Below the pieces are notes generated by a model. It saw only the letters and a list, made by a program, of their open reading frames with translations. It did not search any database and was not told where the DNA came from. The translations under genes were made by a program, and so were the position numbers. A stretch of 13,287 bases of DNA from NCBI GenBank assembly GCA_002729415.1, contig PBXZ01000121.1, positions 1-13,287 on the forward strand, written 5' to 3'. The stretch is from UBA9662 sp002729415 (GTDB taxonomy: Bacteria > Poribacteria > WGA-4E > UBA9662). Shown piece after piece: positions 1-6,926 of the stretch (the stretch's first letter is position 1; every line of letters starts with the position of its first letter).

Positions 1-298
1 CACTGCCGAGGGACAAGCCACTCACGTGGGCTCGACTAATGTCCAAATGGTCCAGTAGCGCCGCTGCATCTTCAGCGAGAATCTGCATCGAGTATTCCTC
101 TTTACCCTGAGGGTGGGTGGATTGACCAGTGCCTCGTGCGTCATATGTGATTACCGCGTAGTGGTTACGGTATGCTGAGACCTGCGCAGACCAGGTATTG
201 TGGTCCGCTGCTGTACCCATGATCAGCAACAAGGGTTCCCCTTGCCCCTCAATCTCGTAGTACACCTTGATTCCAGTTGCAAGGTTGACAAAAGACAT
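1..298 (-). CDS. Alpha/beta hydrolase, N-terminal part (cut by left edge)
   Basis: The reading frame starts at the ATG complementary to 296-298 and stays open for 99 codons to the window edge, where it is truncated; the C-terminal half is missing. It looks like the start of an alpha/beta-hydrolase fold protein. Residues 11-30 give the first beta strands and the oxyanion-region glycine (LLLIMGTAADHNTW, about 23-36). Residues 51-60 carry the typical TYDARGTGQS turn. The nucleophile elbow GLSLG lies at 94-98, with Ser96 the predicted catalytic serine. The acid and histidine of the triad would lie beyond the edge. A Shine-Dalgarno match (AAGGA on the minus strand, complement of 307-311) sits 8 bases before the ATG. 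It is divergent from the LLM gene at 553. The substrate cannot be told; this fold covers esterases, lactonases, epoxide hydrolases and haloperoxidase-like enzymes. Confidence 0.85.
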   Translation of the reverse strand, partial: MSFVNLATGIKVYYEIEGQGEPLLLIMGTAADHNTWSAQVSAYRNHYAVITYDARGTGQSTHPQGKEEYSMQILAEDAAALLDHLDISRAHVSGLSLGS

Positions 299-324
299 GA
301 ATGCATTCCTTATTTGAGGCAGCA

Positions 325-354
325 ATACTAGTTCACCACGTAAGCTACAGCCAA
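325..354 (-). promoter_or_regulatory. Possible sigma-70-like promoter for the hydrolase
   Basis: On the minus strand TTGGCT (complement of 349-354) is followed after 18 bases by TAGTAT (complement of 325-330), 27 bases ahead of the hydrolase start codon. Each box matches four of six consensus bases. This is a weak, purely visual match in the divergent intergenic region 299-552, which also holds three N positions (424, 438, 466). Confidence 0.22.
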
Positions 355-537
355 ACATCTGCCTACTGACCCGGTGGCGGTGATTTATTTGAATTCTAGA
401 AGATGGCCGAATGAATATCCATGNAATGTAGTCCGCCNCGATGTGTGCAGAGGTGGCTGGAATTANCCACCTTTGATTTCGAGTGCCGTCGGGAGCGTTC
501 GGAAGTTAGACTTAGGCGAGATTACACGATTGAATAG

Positions 538-546
538 AGGAGGTGA
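538..546 (+). promoter_or_regulatory. Strong ribosome binding site of the first LLM gene
   Basis: AGGAGGTGA is a full-length complement to the 3' end of bacterial 16S rRNA and ends 6 bases before the ATG at 553. It fixes that start and predicts efficient translation. Confidence 0.9.
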
Positions 547-552
547 CTCGCA

Positions 553-1392
553 ATGAAGATCGGTGTGTACATTTTTCCAACAACATACTCAATCTCCATC
601 GTCGATCTTGCCCGAGCGCTGGAAGACCGGGGCTTTGAGTCGTTGTTTGTCCCAGAGCACACACATATTCCAGTGAGTAGGCGAACGCCATTTCCCGGCG
701 GTGAACCACTACCCCAGGAGTATTCGAACACTCTTGATCCTTTTGTCGTCTTGTCGGCAGCTGCCGTAGCGACCCGGACGCTTCGCGTCGGTACNGGAAT
801 TTGCTTGGTAAGCCAGCGCGACCCTATCGTGACGGCCAAAGCTGTAGCCAGCCTGGATGTGCTTTCCGGCGGACGGTTTGAGTTCGGCATAGGTGCGGGA
901 TGGAACCAGGATGAGATTGAGAACCATGGTACTGCGTTTGATAATCGCTTCCGCATCATGGTCGACCGTGTGAAAGCTATGCAGACAATTTGGACCGAGG
1001 AAGAGGCCGCCTACGATGGGCCATTCACGCACTTTGAATCTGTCTGGTCGTGGCCGAAGCCGGTGCAGAAACCGTACCCTCCAATCTTGCTGGGTGGCGA
1101 GACCAAATACAGCCTACGGCGGATTGTGGACTTTTGCGATGGTTGGTTGCCACGCGGAAACAAGATGACCGATCCGAGTGCCGGTATGGGCGAATTGCGT
1201 GTTTATGCAGATGAAGCAGGTCGAGACATGGATTCCATCTCGGTCAGTGTGTTCAGGGCACCGCCGGAAGAGTCCTACCTTGCGAAGTGTCGGGAAGCCG
1301 GGGTCCTGCGAGTTCTGTTGGCCCTGCCATCGGAAGGACAGGATGTGGTGATGCCGCTGTTGGATCGGTACACAGCATTGCTGACGGCATGA
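553..1392 (+). CDS. LLM-class oxidoreductase, probably F420-dependent
   Basis: This 279-residue protein belongs to the luciferase-like monooxygenase (bacterial luciferase/TIM-barrel) superfamily, in the subgroup of F420-dependent oxidoreductases resembling mycobacterial Rv2161c-type proteins. Visible signs are the N-terminal strand KIGVYIFPT (2-10), the helix DLARALEDRGFESLFVPEH (18-36), the RVGTGICLV strand (about 78-86, N base at 795 being silent), LDVLSGGRFEFGIGAGW (101-117) and WPKPVQKPYPPILLGGE (167-183). These last two blocks are characteristic of the family. It is expected to be a soluble cytoplasmic enzyme moving a hydride between F420H2 and an unknown organic substrate. FMN use cannot be excluded from sequence alone, but the downstream F420 biosynthetic operon favours F420. 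It is a paralogue of the next gene, and slightly shorter than it, mainly in the C-terminal region. Confidence 0.88.
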   Translation: MKIGVYIFPTTYSISIVDLARALEDRGFESLFVPEHTHIPVSRRTPFPGGEPLPQEYSNTLDPFVVLSAAAVATRTLRVGXGICLVSQRDPIVTAKAVASLDVLSGGRFEFGIGAGWNQDEIENHGTAFDNRFRIMVDRVKAMQTIWTEEEAAYDGPFTHFESVWSWPKPVQKPYPPILLGGETKYSLRRIVDFCDGWLPRGNKMTDPSAGMGELRVYADEAGRDMDSISVSVFRAPPEESYLAKCREAGVLRVLLALPSEGQDVVMPLLDRYTALLTA

Positions 1393-1431
1393 TCTGTGAA
1401 ATCTGTCCTGATCAAATCTACAGGTCGGCCG

Positions 1432-1460
1432 TTGGTTAAAAACTACCGAGATACTTTAAT
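1432..1460 (+). promoter_or_regulatory. Possible promoter before the second LLM gene
   Basis: TTGGTT at 1432-1437 and TTTAAT at 1455-1460 are separated by 17 bases, a sigma-70-like arrangement with a good -10 match (five of six) and a mediocre -35. It lies in the 266-base gap between the two LLM genes. It would leave a leader of nearly 200 bases. Visual match only. Confidence 0.25.
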
Positions 1461-1658
1461 CTGATCGTAAGGCGGTGGGTACTAGGTAACGATCGGTATC
1501 ACTGATGGAATGAGGACAATTGAATCGGTCCTCGCGAGTTGCCAATTCGATGTCGATCACCAAATACCAATCTGCTCGAGGAGTCCAATCAGGGCGTGAC
1601 AGAGCGAATTCGTTAGAATGTATGAGAATTGTCGACAGCCAACAGCGAGGAGATCAAT

Positions 1659-2612
1659 ATGGACATTGGAATGACTATTCCTACGCGTGGGCCGCTGGCA
1701 GTGCCGGAATCGATCGAACAGTTAGCACGGCGCGCGGACGAACTCGGTTTTGCTTACCTCGCCGTACCCGATCATATTGTAGTGCCACGGAGAATCGACT
1801 CGCGCTATCCCTACAGTGCGTCGGGTGAGTTTCCGGGTTCCGCATCTGGGTTCTGTTTCGACCAGTTCAGTGTGTTGTCCTTTCTTGCTGCGCTGACCGA
1901 GAAGCCCCGATTGGTGACATCGATTACAGTGATACCGCACCGTGGTGCGGTGGAAACCGCCAAACTCGTAGCAACTATCGATGTGCTCTCGCATGGGCGA
2001 ATGACACTCGGTGTTGGTGCTGGCTGGATGCGGGAAGAATTCGAGGCACTCGGTGCGCCGCCATTCGACCAGCGTGGGCGGGTAACCGACGAGTACCTGC
2101 AGGCATTTAAAATACTGTGGACCGATGACGATCCGGTGTTCGAAGGTGAGTTCGTCCAGTTTAAAAACATCAGTTTTCTCCCTAAACCACGGCAAAAACC
2201 GTATCCGCCGATATGGATCGGTGGTGAGAGCGGTCCGGCGTTGCGACGCACGGCGCGGTACGGGGATACCTGGTACCCAATCGGCAACAACCCCCGTTTC
2301 CCACTCGGCTCGATCGAGCAGTTTATTGGCGCAGTCGCACGACTGGGCGAAATTGCGACCGCAGAGAACCGTGATCCGGCGAGCATCTCGCTGGTGTACT
2401 GTGCGCTGTGGTTCGATGAGACAAAGACACTGACTCTTGATAGCGGCAGGCGCCAACTGCTGAGCGGGACGGTCGAACAGATCGCCGAGGATATTGCGGT
2501 ACTCGCCGAAACCGGCGTACAGGGTCTAATGCTAAATTTTCAGCGGGACACGCTGGAGCAGTCACTCGATAGCATGCAGTACTTTGCCGACGTCATCTAC
2601 CCAGCAATGTAA
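1659..2612 (+). CDS. LLM-class F420-dependent oxidoreductase (second copy)
   Basis: With the ATG at 1659 the product has 317 residues. This start is preferred over the in-frame TTG at 1629 because GAGGAG (about 1646-1653) sits just ahead of it and the protein then begins directly with the family's first strand (MDIGMTIPT). It belongs to the luciferase-like monooxygenase superfamily, F420-dependent branch. Landmarks are the helix and strand LARRADELGFAYLAVPDH (22-39), TAKLVATIDVLSHGRM (100-115), LGVGAGWMREEFEALG (117-132) and PKPRQKPYPPIWIGGES (around 180-196). The last block aligns with the same segment of the gene at 553. The C-terminus (TVEQIAEDIAVLAETGVQGL) is the usual LLM helix that closes the barrel. 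The reaction is unknown; reduction or oxidation of an organic substrate with F420 is expected. Confidence 0.9.
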   Translation: MDIGMTIPTRGPLAVPESIEQLARRADELGFAYLAVPDHIVVPRRIDSRYPYSASGEFPGSASGFCFDQFSVLSFLAALTEKPRLVTSITVIPHRGAVETAKLVATIDVLSHGRMTLGVGAGWMREEFEALGAPPFDQRGRVTDEYLQAFKILWTDDDPVFEGEFVQFKNISFLPKPRQKPYPPIWIGGESGPALRRTARYGDTWYPIGNNPRFPLGSIEQFIGAVARLGEIATAENRDPASISLVYCALWFDETKTLTLDSGRRQLLSGTVEQIAEDIAVLAETGVQGLMLNFQRDTLEQSLDSMQYFADVIYPAM

Positions 2613-2962
2613 CCGCCCATGAACTCAGGTCAACCCACATTCGTTGCTATCGTGATAGGTTTGGCGCCGGCGGGTCGGCTGTGGTCCTGAGTCACTGCTG
2701 TGATCGATCACGAGCGCTTCACAATGTTGCCCGAATTCAATGCTGGCGGCGTGGACTCAACCGGGAAACGTAAAGCCACGCTGGTTGTGGTGGATTCGAC
2801 GGAGGTCGGCCTTAATCAATAAGTAAATCTGGTATTGTTCGCGCTGGGGGCATTGCGTGGGGCCCTAAGTGCTCTTATTCCGCGCCCAGATATAACCATA
2901 GTTCTTTCGTAGTTTCTTTATCTTTTAAGAAATCGGAACCGGACTCTAATCAAGACTCGAGA
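2613..2962. other. 350-base gene-free region upstream of the kor-cof operon
   Basis: No convincing gene lies here. It contains an inverted repeat ACTCAGG (2623-2629) / CCTGAGT (2686-2692) starting 11 bases after the preceding stop codon, and a perfect 12-base palindrome GTGATCGATCAC at 2700-2711. A small hairpin (TTTCTT 2913-2918 / AAGAAA 2927-2932) lies in an AT-rich stretch just before the operon. The operon promoter should be here, but I could not identify a credible -35/-10 pair. The first gene's ATG at 2963 has only a poor Shine-Dalgarno sequence. Confidence 0.6.
2700..2711. promoter_or_regulatory. Perfect 12-base palindrome, possible operator
   Basis: GTGATCGATCAC reads the same on both strands and lies about 250 bases before the first gene of the operon. 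Two-fold symmetry of this size is typical of dimeric regulator sites. It does not fit the CRP consensus, because the half-sites are only 4 bases apart. Its function is unproven and chance is possible. Confidence 0.25.
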
Positions 2963-4285
2963 ATGACTCAGGATTTAACAAAAGAGGTACAAAGGCGTTA
3001 TCACAGGTTGCTTGAGGAGGGCGCCAACCCAAATGAGTGGGCTTATGCTTGGCGCTCCGAGTACAACCGAGGAGGTTTCAAGGCGGTTGACTTTCTCATG
3101 GAAGAGGTTGTCAATCCCGGCAAATGCATCGGTTGTGCAGCTTGCCTAACGATATGCCCGGTCGACGTATTCGATTACGTCAACGAGAAACCACAGGATT
3201 CGCGAAACAGTGCCTGTGTTTTTTGTGAGTTGTGCGTTGATGCCTGTCCGGTCTTGCGTCCGACCGACAAGGATCTGCCCCGGCAAATGCAGTTGCGCGA
3301 ACCGAGTATCGACGATGGGTTCGGTCCTTACGCCTATGGGGTACTCGCGAGGACGACCCGGGAATACATCCTGAAAGAGGGGCAGGACGGGGGTATCTGT
3401 TCAGCCCTCGCCATACATGGCATGCAGACCGGAGCGTTCAAAGGGGTCGTGGTAGGCAACGAAGACCCCGATAACCCACAGATGGGCCAGGCACAATTGG
3501 CGACCATACCCGAAGAGGTACTAGCAAGCGCTCGCTCCCGTTATTCATATCAGCCAAATACCCTGGCGCTGGTCGAAGCGATGGAACAAGGCATCGCGCC
3601 GCTCGCGGTCGTCGGTGTACCTTGCCAGGTAGATGGCGTGCGCCAGCAGCAGTTCTCGAGCATTCGGCTAGATGTAGCTGAGTGGTATCGCAAGAACATT
3701 GTGTTGGTCATCGGCCTGTTTTGTTCGGAAGCCTTCACAGAGGCAGGTATGGATTGGCTGGCCAGGGATCTGGGCGTTCCGAAACGGGATATTACGAACA
3801 TCAATATAAAGGGGCGACTCGAAATTAAGCTGCGCGATGGACGTGAAGAAACACGGTCGCTGAAGGCCTTTGGTGAGTTTGCCCGACCTGCCTGTCTTTA
3901 CTGTATGGACTACGCAGCAGATAACGCGGACATCGGGCTGGGTGGTATTGGACTCAACGGATGGACCTTCACGGTCATTCGAACCGAGGCCGGGCACCGC
4001 GCTTGGCAGGCATTACTTGAAGCAGGCTGGGTAGAAGTCAAGGAACTGGACGAGGTGCCAAAGTCAAAAGAACTCCTGGTCCGGCTTTCCCGCTACAAGC
4101 GCAACCGACCCTTGCCGGCGCTCATGCCGACACATTTGGAACGCGAGGCAATCGGCAATCTTGACCCGAAACATTACTATAGAGGCTGGGAAGATGGCTG
4201 TTCGGCGAAGGACTGGCGGCCTTTACCACCGCCTCCGCCAAAAAAGAAAAAGGCAAAGTCGAAGAGCGAGGAAAGCGCCCCATGA
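2963..4285 (+). CDS. FrhB/FdhB-like iron-sulfur flavoprotein, putative F420-reducing subunit of a 2-oxoacid oxidoreductase
   Basis: This 440-residue protein starts with a short helical segment, then a two-cluster ferredoxin domain: C55-x2-C58-x2-C61-x3-C65-P and C85-x2-C88-x2-C91-x3-C95-P, expected to bind two [4Fe-4S] clusters. After it come the N- and C-terminal domains of the coenzyme F420 hydrogenase/dehydrogenase beta-subunit family. These show GQDGGICSALAIHG (140-153), VVGVPCQVDGVR (216-227), IGLFCSEAF (250-258) and CLYCMDYAADNADIGLGGIG (311-330). In FrhB, FpoF and FdhB this fold binds FAD and exchanges electrons with F420. Some family members use other partners, so F420 is inferred from context. 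Additional cysteines (146, 221, 254, 311, 314) could hold a further cluster. The C-terminus (about 417-440) is a Pro/Lys/Ser-rich tail. Its stop overlaps the next gene's start (ATGA), so it probably acts with the KorAB-like subunits. Confidence 0.85.
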   Translation: MTQDLTKEVQRRYHRLLEEGANPNEWAYAWRSEYNRGGFKAVDFLMEEVVNPGKCIGCAACLTICPVDVFDYVNEKPQDSRNSACVFCELCVDACPVLRPTDKDLPRQMQLREPSIDDGFGPYAYGVLARTTREYILKEGQDGGICSALAIHGMQTGAFKGVVVGNEDPDNPQMGQAQLATIPEEVLASARSRYSYQPNTLALVEAMEQGIAPLAVVGVPCQVDGVRQQQFSSIRLDVAEWYRKNIVLVIGLFCSEAFTEAGMDWLARDLGVPKRDITNINIKGRLEIKLRDGREETRSLKAFGEFARPACLYCMDYAADNADIGLGGIGLNGWTFTVIRTEAGHRAWQALLEAGWVEVKELDEVPKSKELLVRLSRYKRNRPLPALMPTHLEREAIGNLDPKHYYRGWEDGCSAKDWRPLPPPPPKKKKAKSKSEESAP

Positions 4286-6066
4286 ACCGCTCAAAGCCAC
4301 GACTTGAGGACCTCAGTATCATCGTTTCCGGGCAGGGTGGAGACGGCTCCTTGACGGTGATAAATATACTGGCCGATGTCTTGCGATCGGTGGGTATGCG
4401 TGCTTATACCGAGCGTGATGTGTTGTCGCGAATCAAAGGCGGAATTGTTGCGGCCACATTACGCGCCTGTCATGTCGAGCGTCTGTGTATAGGCAGCCAG
4501 ATCGATCTCATCGTCGTTTTCGACCTGTTTGCGATCCGCAAACAGGCTCACCGCCTTAATGATCGTAGCATCGTGATATACGATAGTTCTGGTGGCGATT
4601 TGCCGGATGATAGCGGTGTTCCAGAAGGTGCCCGGGTGATCGGCATTCCTTTCAGCCGACATGCGGTACGGGTGTTTAGGAGTGACATCTACAAGAACAG
4701 CATTTCTTCGGCGGTGGTGGGGCGCCTGATCGGTCTTGATGATGACGATATGCGAGCCGCGTTTGAGAAGCGTTTTGGTAGGCGCGGTACTCAAGCTTTG
4801 CAATACAACCTTGACGCGCTGGCGGTGGGTCATGAACTCGCCGATGAAGTCGGGTTGACAGTTGACGAAGGGCTTTATGAGATCGTTAGCGCCGATTCGA
4901 AACCCCATATGCTGATCACTGGAAACGAGGCAGTCGCCTTTGGGTTTGTCGTAGCGGGCGGACGCTTTTTTGCCGGGTATCCGATTACCCCTTCCACCGA
5001 CATCATGGAGTGGCTGCAGAAGTGGTTGCCTCGGTTTGGCGGTGTTGTTCGACAAGCCGAAGACGAACTTTCAGTGATCAATATGGCTATAGGGGCGGCC
5101 CTTACCGGTACGCGCACGATGGTTGCGACTTCGGGTCCCGGTCTGTCGCTGATGCAAGAAGGCATCGGGCAACTGGGCATGGCGGAGATTCCGCTAGTCG
5201 TGGTTGATTCCCAGCGCAGTGGGCCAAGCACGGGCATGCCGACCAAGCCGGAGCAGAGTGACATTGACGTTCTGGTCTACGGAGGTCATGGGGACTTCCC
5301 CCGAATTGTCCTTGCGCCGGGCACCCCGCAGGAGTGTTTTCACATTACTGTAAAAGCCTGCAATCTCGCTGAAAAGTATCAACTACCGGTGTTCATAGCC
5401 CTAGACCAGGGGCTCTCACAGAACCTCGCGACGATAGATCCGATCGATGAGGGCCAGGTGGTGGTGGAACGGGGTAAACGTTTGGATGCCGAATCGCTGG
5501 CTGGCATGGCAGTTTATAAGCGGTACGCTTTCAGCGAGGACGGTGTTTCGGCCTTCGCACCGCCCGGTACGCCTGGCGGGATGTCGCTTGTCACCGGGAA
5601 TGAACACGACGAGTTTGGCCAGGTCTCCACCGACCCCGGTAACCGTATGCGTATGATGCAAAAGCGTCAGAGCAAGTTAAAGACCATGCAGACTGACCTG
5701 CCGCGGGCGGTTACCCACGGTGTTGAAACTGCGGATATTGGCTTTATCGGTATTGGCATGACACATGGCGTGATACTTGAAGCGATGGATATCCTGGCTG
5801 CACGCGGTGTTCCAACCCAGTATCACCAGCCGCAGACACTATGGCCGATGCTTGACGAGACGCCGGATTTTACCCGGGGTTGCCCATGTGTCTTTGTTGT
5901 CGAATACAACGCAACGGGTCAATTGGCGAGACTCATCGTTGCGCACGGTGGCGCGGAGGCGCACATCGAAAGCGTCCTCGTCTATGACGGCGTGCCGTTA
6001 CGAGCCGAAGACCTGGTTCAAAAGGTCATTGAACGCATGGATTCACGGAGACATAAGGCCGCATGA
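4282..6066 (+). CDS. korA: 2-oxoacid:acceptor oxidoreductase, fused gamma-alpha subunit (KorA type)
   Basis: The 594-residue protein has the layout of bacterial KorA. A gamma domain (about 10-190) carries IIVSGQGGDGSLTV (13-26) and SRIKGG (49-54). The alpha pyrimidine-binding domain follows from about 210, with GYPITPSTDIM (232-242), ATSGPGLSLMQEG (282-294) and QRSGPSTGMPTKPEQSD (311-327). GGHGDFPRIVLAP (334-346) and GNEHDEFGQVSTDP (439-452) resemble the 2-oxoglutarate branch more than pyruvate enzymes. Together with the beta subunit it should oxidatively decarboxylate a 2-oxoacid with CoA to give an acyl-CoA, CO2 and low-potential electrons. The exact acid cannot be read from sequence. GAGGA at 4268-4272 supports the ATG, which overlaps the previous stop. 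Its own stop overlaps the beta-subunit start, so translation is probably coupled along the module. Confidence 0.9.
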   Translation: MNRSKPRLEDLSIIVSGQGGDGSLTVINILADVLRSVGMRAYTERDVLSRIKGGIVAATLRACHVERLCIGSQIDLIVVFDLFAIRKQAHRLNDRSIVIYDSSGGDLPDDSGVPEGARVIGIPFSRHAVRVFRSDIYKNSISSAVVGRLIGLDDDDMRAAFEKRFGRRGTQALQYNLDALAVGHELADEVGLTVDEGLYEIVSADSKPHMLITGNEAVAFGFVVAGGRFFAGYPITPSTDIMEWLQKWLPRFGGVVRQAEDELSVINMAIGAALTGTRTMVATSGPGLSLMQEGIGQLGMAEIPLVVVDSQRSGPSTGMPTKPEQSDIDVLVYGGHGDFPRIVLAPGTPQECFHITVKACNLAEKYQLPVFIALDQGLSQNLATIDPIDEGQVVVERGKRLDAESLAGMAVYKRYAFSEDGVSAFAPPGTPGGMSLVTGNEHDEFGQVSTDPGNRMRMMQKRQSKLKTMQTDLPRAVTHGVETADIGFIGIGMTHGVILEAMDILAARGVPTQYHQPQTLWPMLDETPDFTRGCPCVFVVEYNATGQLARLIVAHGGAEAHIESVLVYDGVPLRAEDLVQKVIERMDSRRHKAA

Positions 6067-6926
6067 CGGAGACATTTATGCCAACCCGACCCATCTGGTG
6101 TGCGGGCTGCGGAGATTTTGGTGTGCTCGAGGCGTTAATCACTGCTTTGGACGAGCTGCAGGTACCCGTGCATGACCGCATGTTCATTGCGGGCATTGGC
6201 TGTTCGGGTTCGTTGCAGAATTATCTGTCCTGTTATGGCTACCACGCCCTTCATGGCCGGGTTCTGCCGACCGCGACTGGCGTTAAACTTGCCAATCCCC
6301 AGCTTACAGTTGTCGGAGTGGGCGGTGACGGTGACGGTTATGCGATCGGTGGTGGGCATCTTGTACACGCGTTCAAACGCAACCCCGGTGTGACATATAT
6401 CGTCATGAATAACGGCACCTATGGCCTGACCAAAGGACAGGCATCACCGACCAGTGTGGCCGGGTTCCAGGACAATATCGAAGAAGATCTCGATCCGATC
6501 ATGCTAGGTCTGAGCATCCCGGGCTCGACATTTCTTGCCCGCGGTTACAGCGGCCAGCCTGCGCAGTTGCTGCAACTGACGCTTGCGGCGCTCAGGCATA
6601 CCGCTGCAGGCCATGGGATGTCGTATCTCGAGGTGCTGTCACCCTGCGTGACCTACAACGATACCTACCGCGAATGGCGCACCAACGTTTTTAACATCGA
6701 CAGCGAAGACGGTTACGACCCTGGCAACCGGGCTGGTGCGTTTGAACGTATGGCCAAACTGAGAGAGCAGGGCCGCCTGCCATTGGGTCTTATTTACCAG
6801 GGCGAACGCCCTGCTCTGGAGTCCCTGGCGCTTAACCCTGAATTTGTAGCTCCCGCCCGACAGGAATTGAATGATCCGGGCCTTGTTGCTGGTTATCGTG
6901 AAGCGATGCAGTCGTTCATCAGATAA
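6063..6926 (+). CDS. korB: 2-oxoacid:acceptor oxidoreductase, thiamine-pyrophosphate beta subunit (KorB type)
   Basis: This is the catalytic beta subunit, 287 residues. Family motifs are WCAGCGDFGVL (12-22), GIGCSG (45-50), the thiamine pyrophosphate/Mg motif GDGDGYAIGGGHLVHA (88-103) and VMNNGTYGLTKGQASPTS (114-131). Cys13, Cys16, Cys47 and Cys195 (in SPCVTYN) are placed like the four ligands of the [4Fe-4S] cluster in known 2-oxoacid:ferredoxin oxidoreductase beta subunits, so the catalytic and electron-exit apparatus looks intact. The ATG at 6063 overlaps the KorA stop. An alternative ATG at 6078 has GGAG (about 6068-6071) ahead of it and would remove five residues without touching a motif. 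The stop codon abuts the cofE start exactly. Confidence 0.92.
   Translation: MTETFMPTRPIWCAGCGDFGVLEALITALDELQVPVHDRMFIAGIGCSGSLQNYLSCYGYHALHGRVLPTATGVKLANPQLTVVGVGGDGDGYAIGGGHLVHAFKRNPGVTYIVMNNGTYGLTKGQASPTSVAGFQDNIEEDLDPIMLGLSIPGSTFLARGYSGQPAQLLQLTLAALRHTAAGHGMSYLEVLSPCVTYNDTYREWRTNVFNIDSEDGYDPGNRAGAFERMAKLREQGRLPLGLIYQGERPALESLALNPEFVAPARQELNDPGLVAGYREAMQSFIR

Noticed and set aside
522..959. Minus-strand open frame opposite the first LLM gene
   Set aside because: It runs antisense to the well-supported LLM start and its strong ribosome site, and has no recognisable motif.
1520..1828. Plus-strand open frame overlapping the second LLM start
   Set aside because: It is out of frame with the LLM gene, overlaps it and has no recognisable domain.
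1722..2456. A 244-codon minus-strand open frame opposite the second LLM gene
   Set aside because: The plus-strand frame has clear LLM motifs and a ribosome site; the antisense protein looks like low-information shadow sequence.
2699..2712. CRP/FNR-type binding site at the palindrome
   Set aside because: The half-sites TGTGA/TCACG are separated by 4 bases, not the 6 of a CRP site, so the assignment does not hold.
2724..2822. Tiny plus-strand frame of 32 residues (starts MLPEFNAGG) in the gene-free region
   Set aside because: It has no good ribosome site, no recognisable family and could occur by chance. It could be a gene remnant, but nothing supports that.
2810..2838. Promoter with extended -10 (TGGTATTGT) before the operon
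   Set aside because: There is no -35 match at a suitable distance and the -10 itself is only four of six, so I did not call it.
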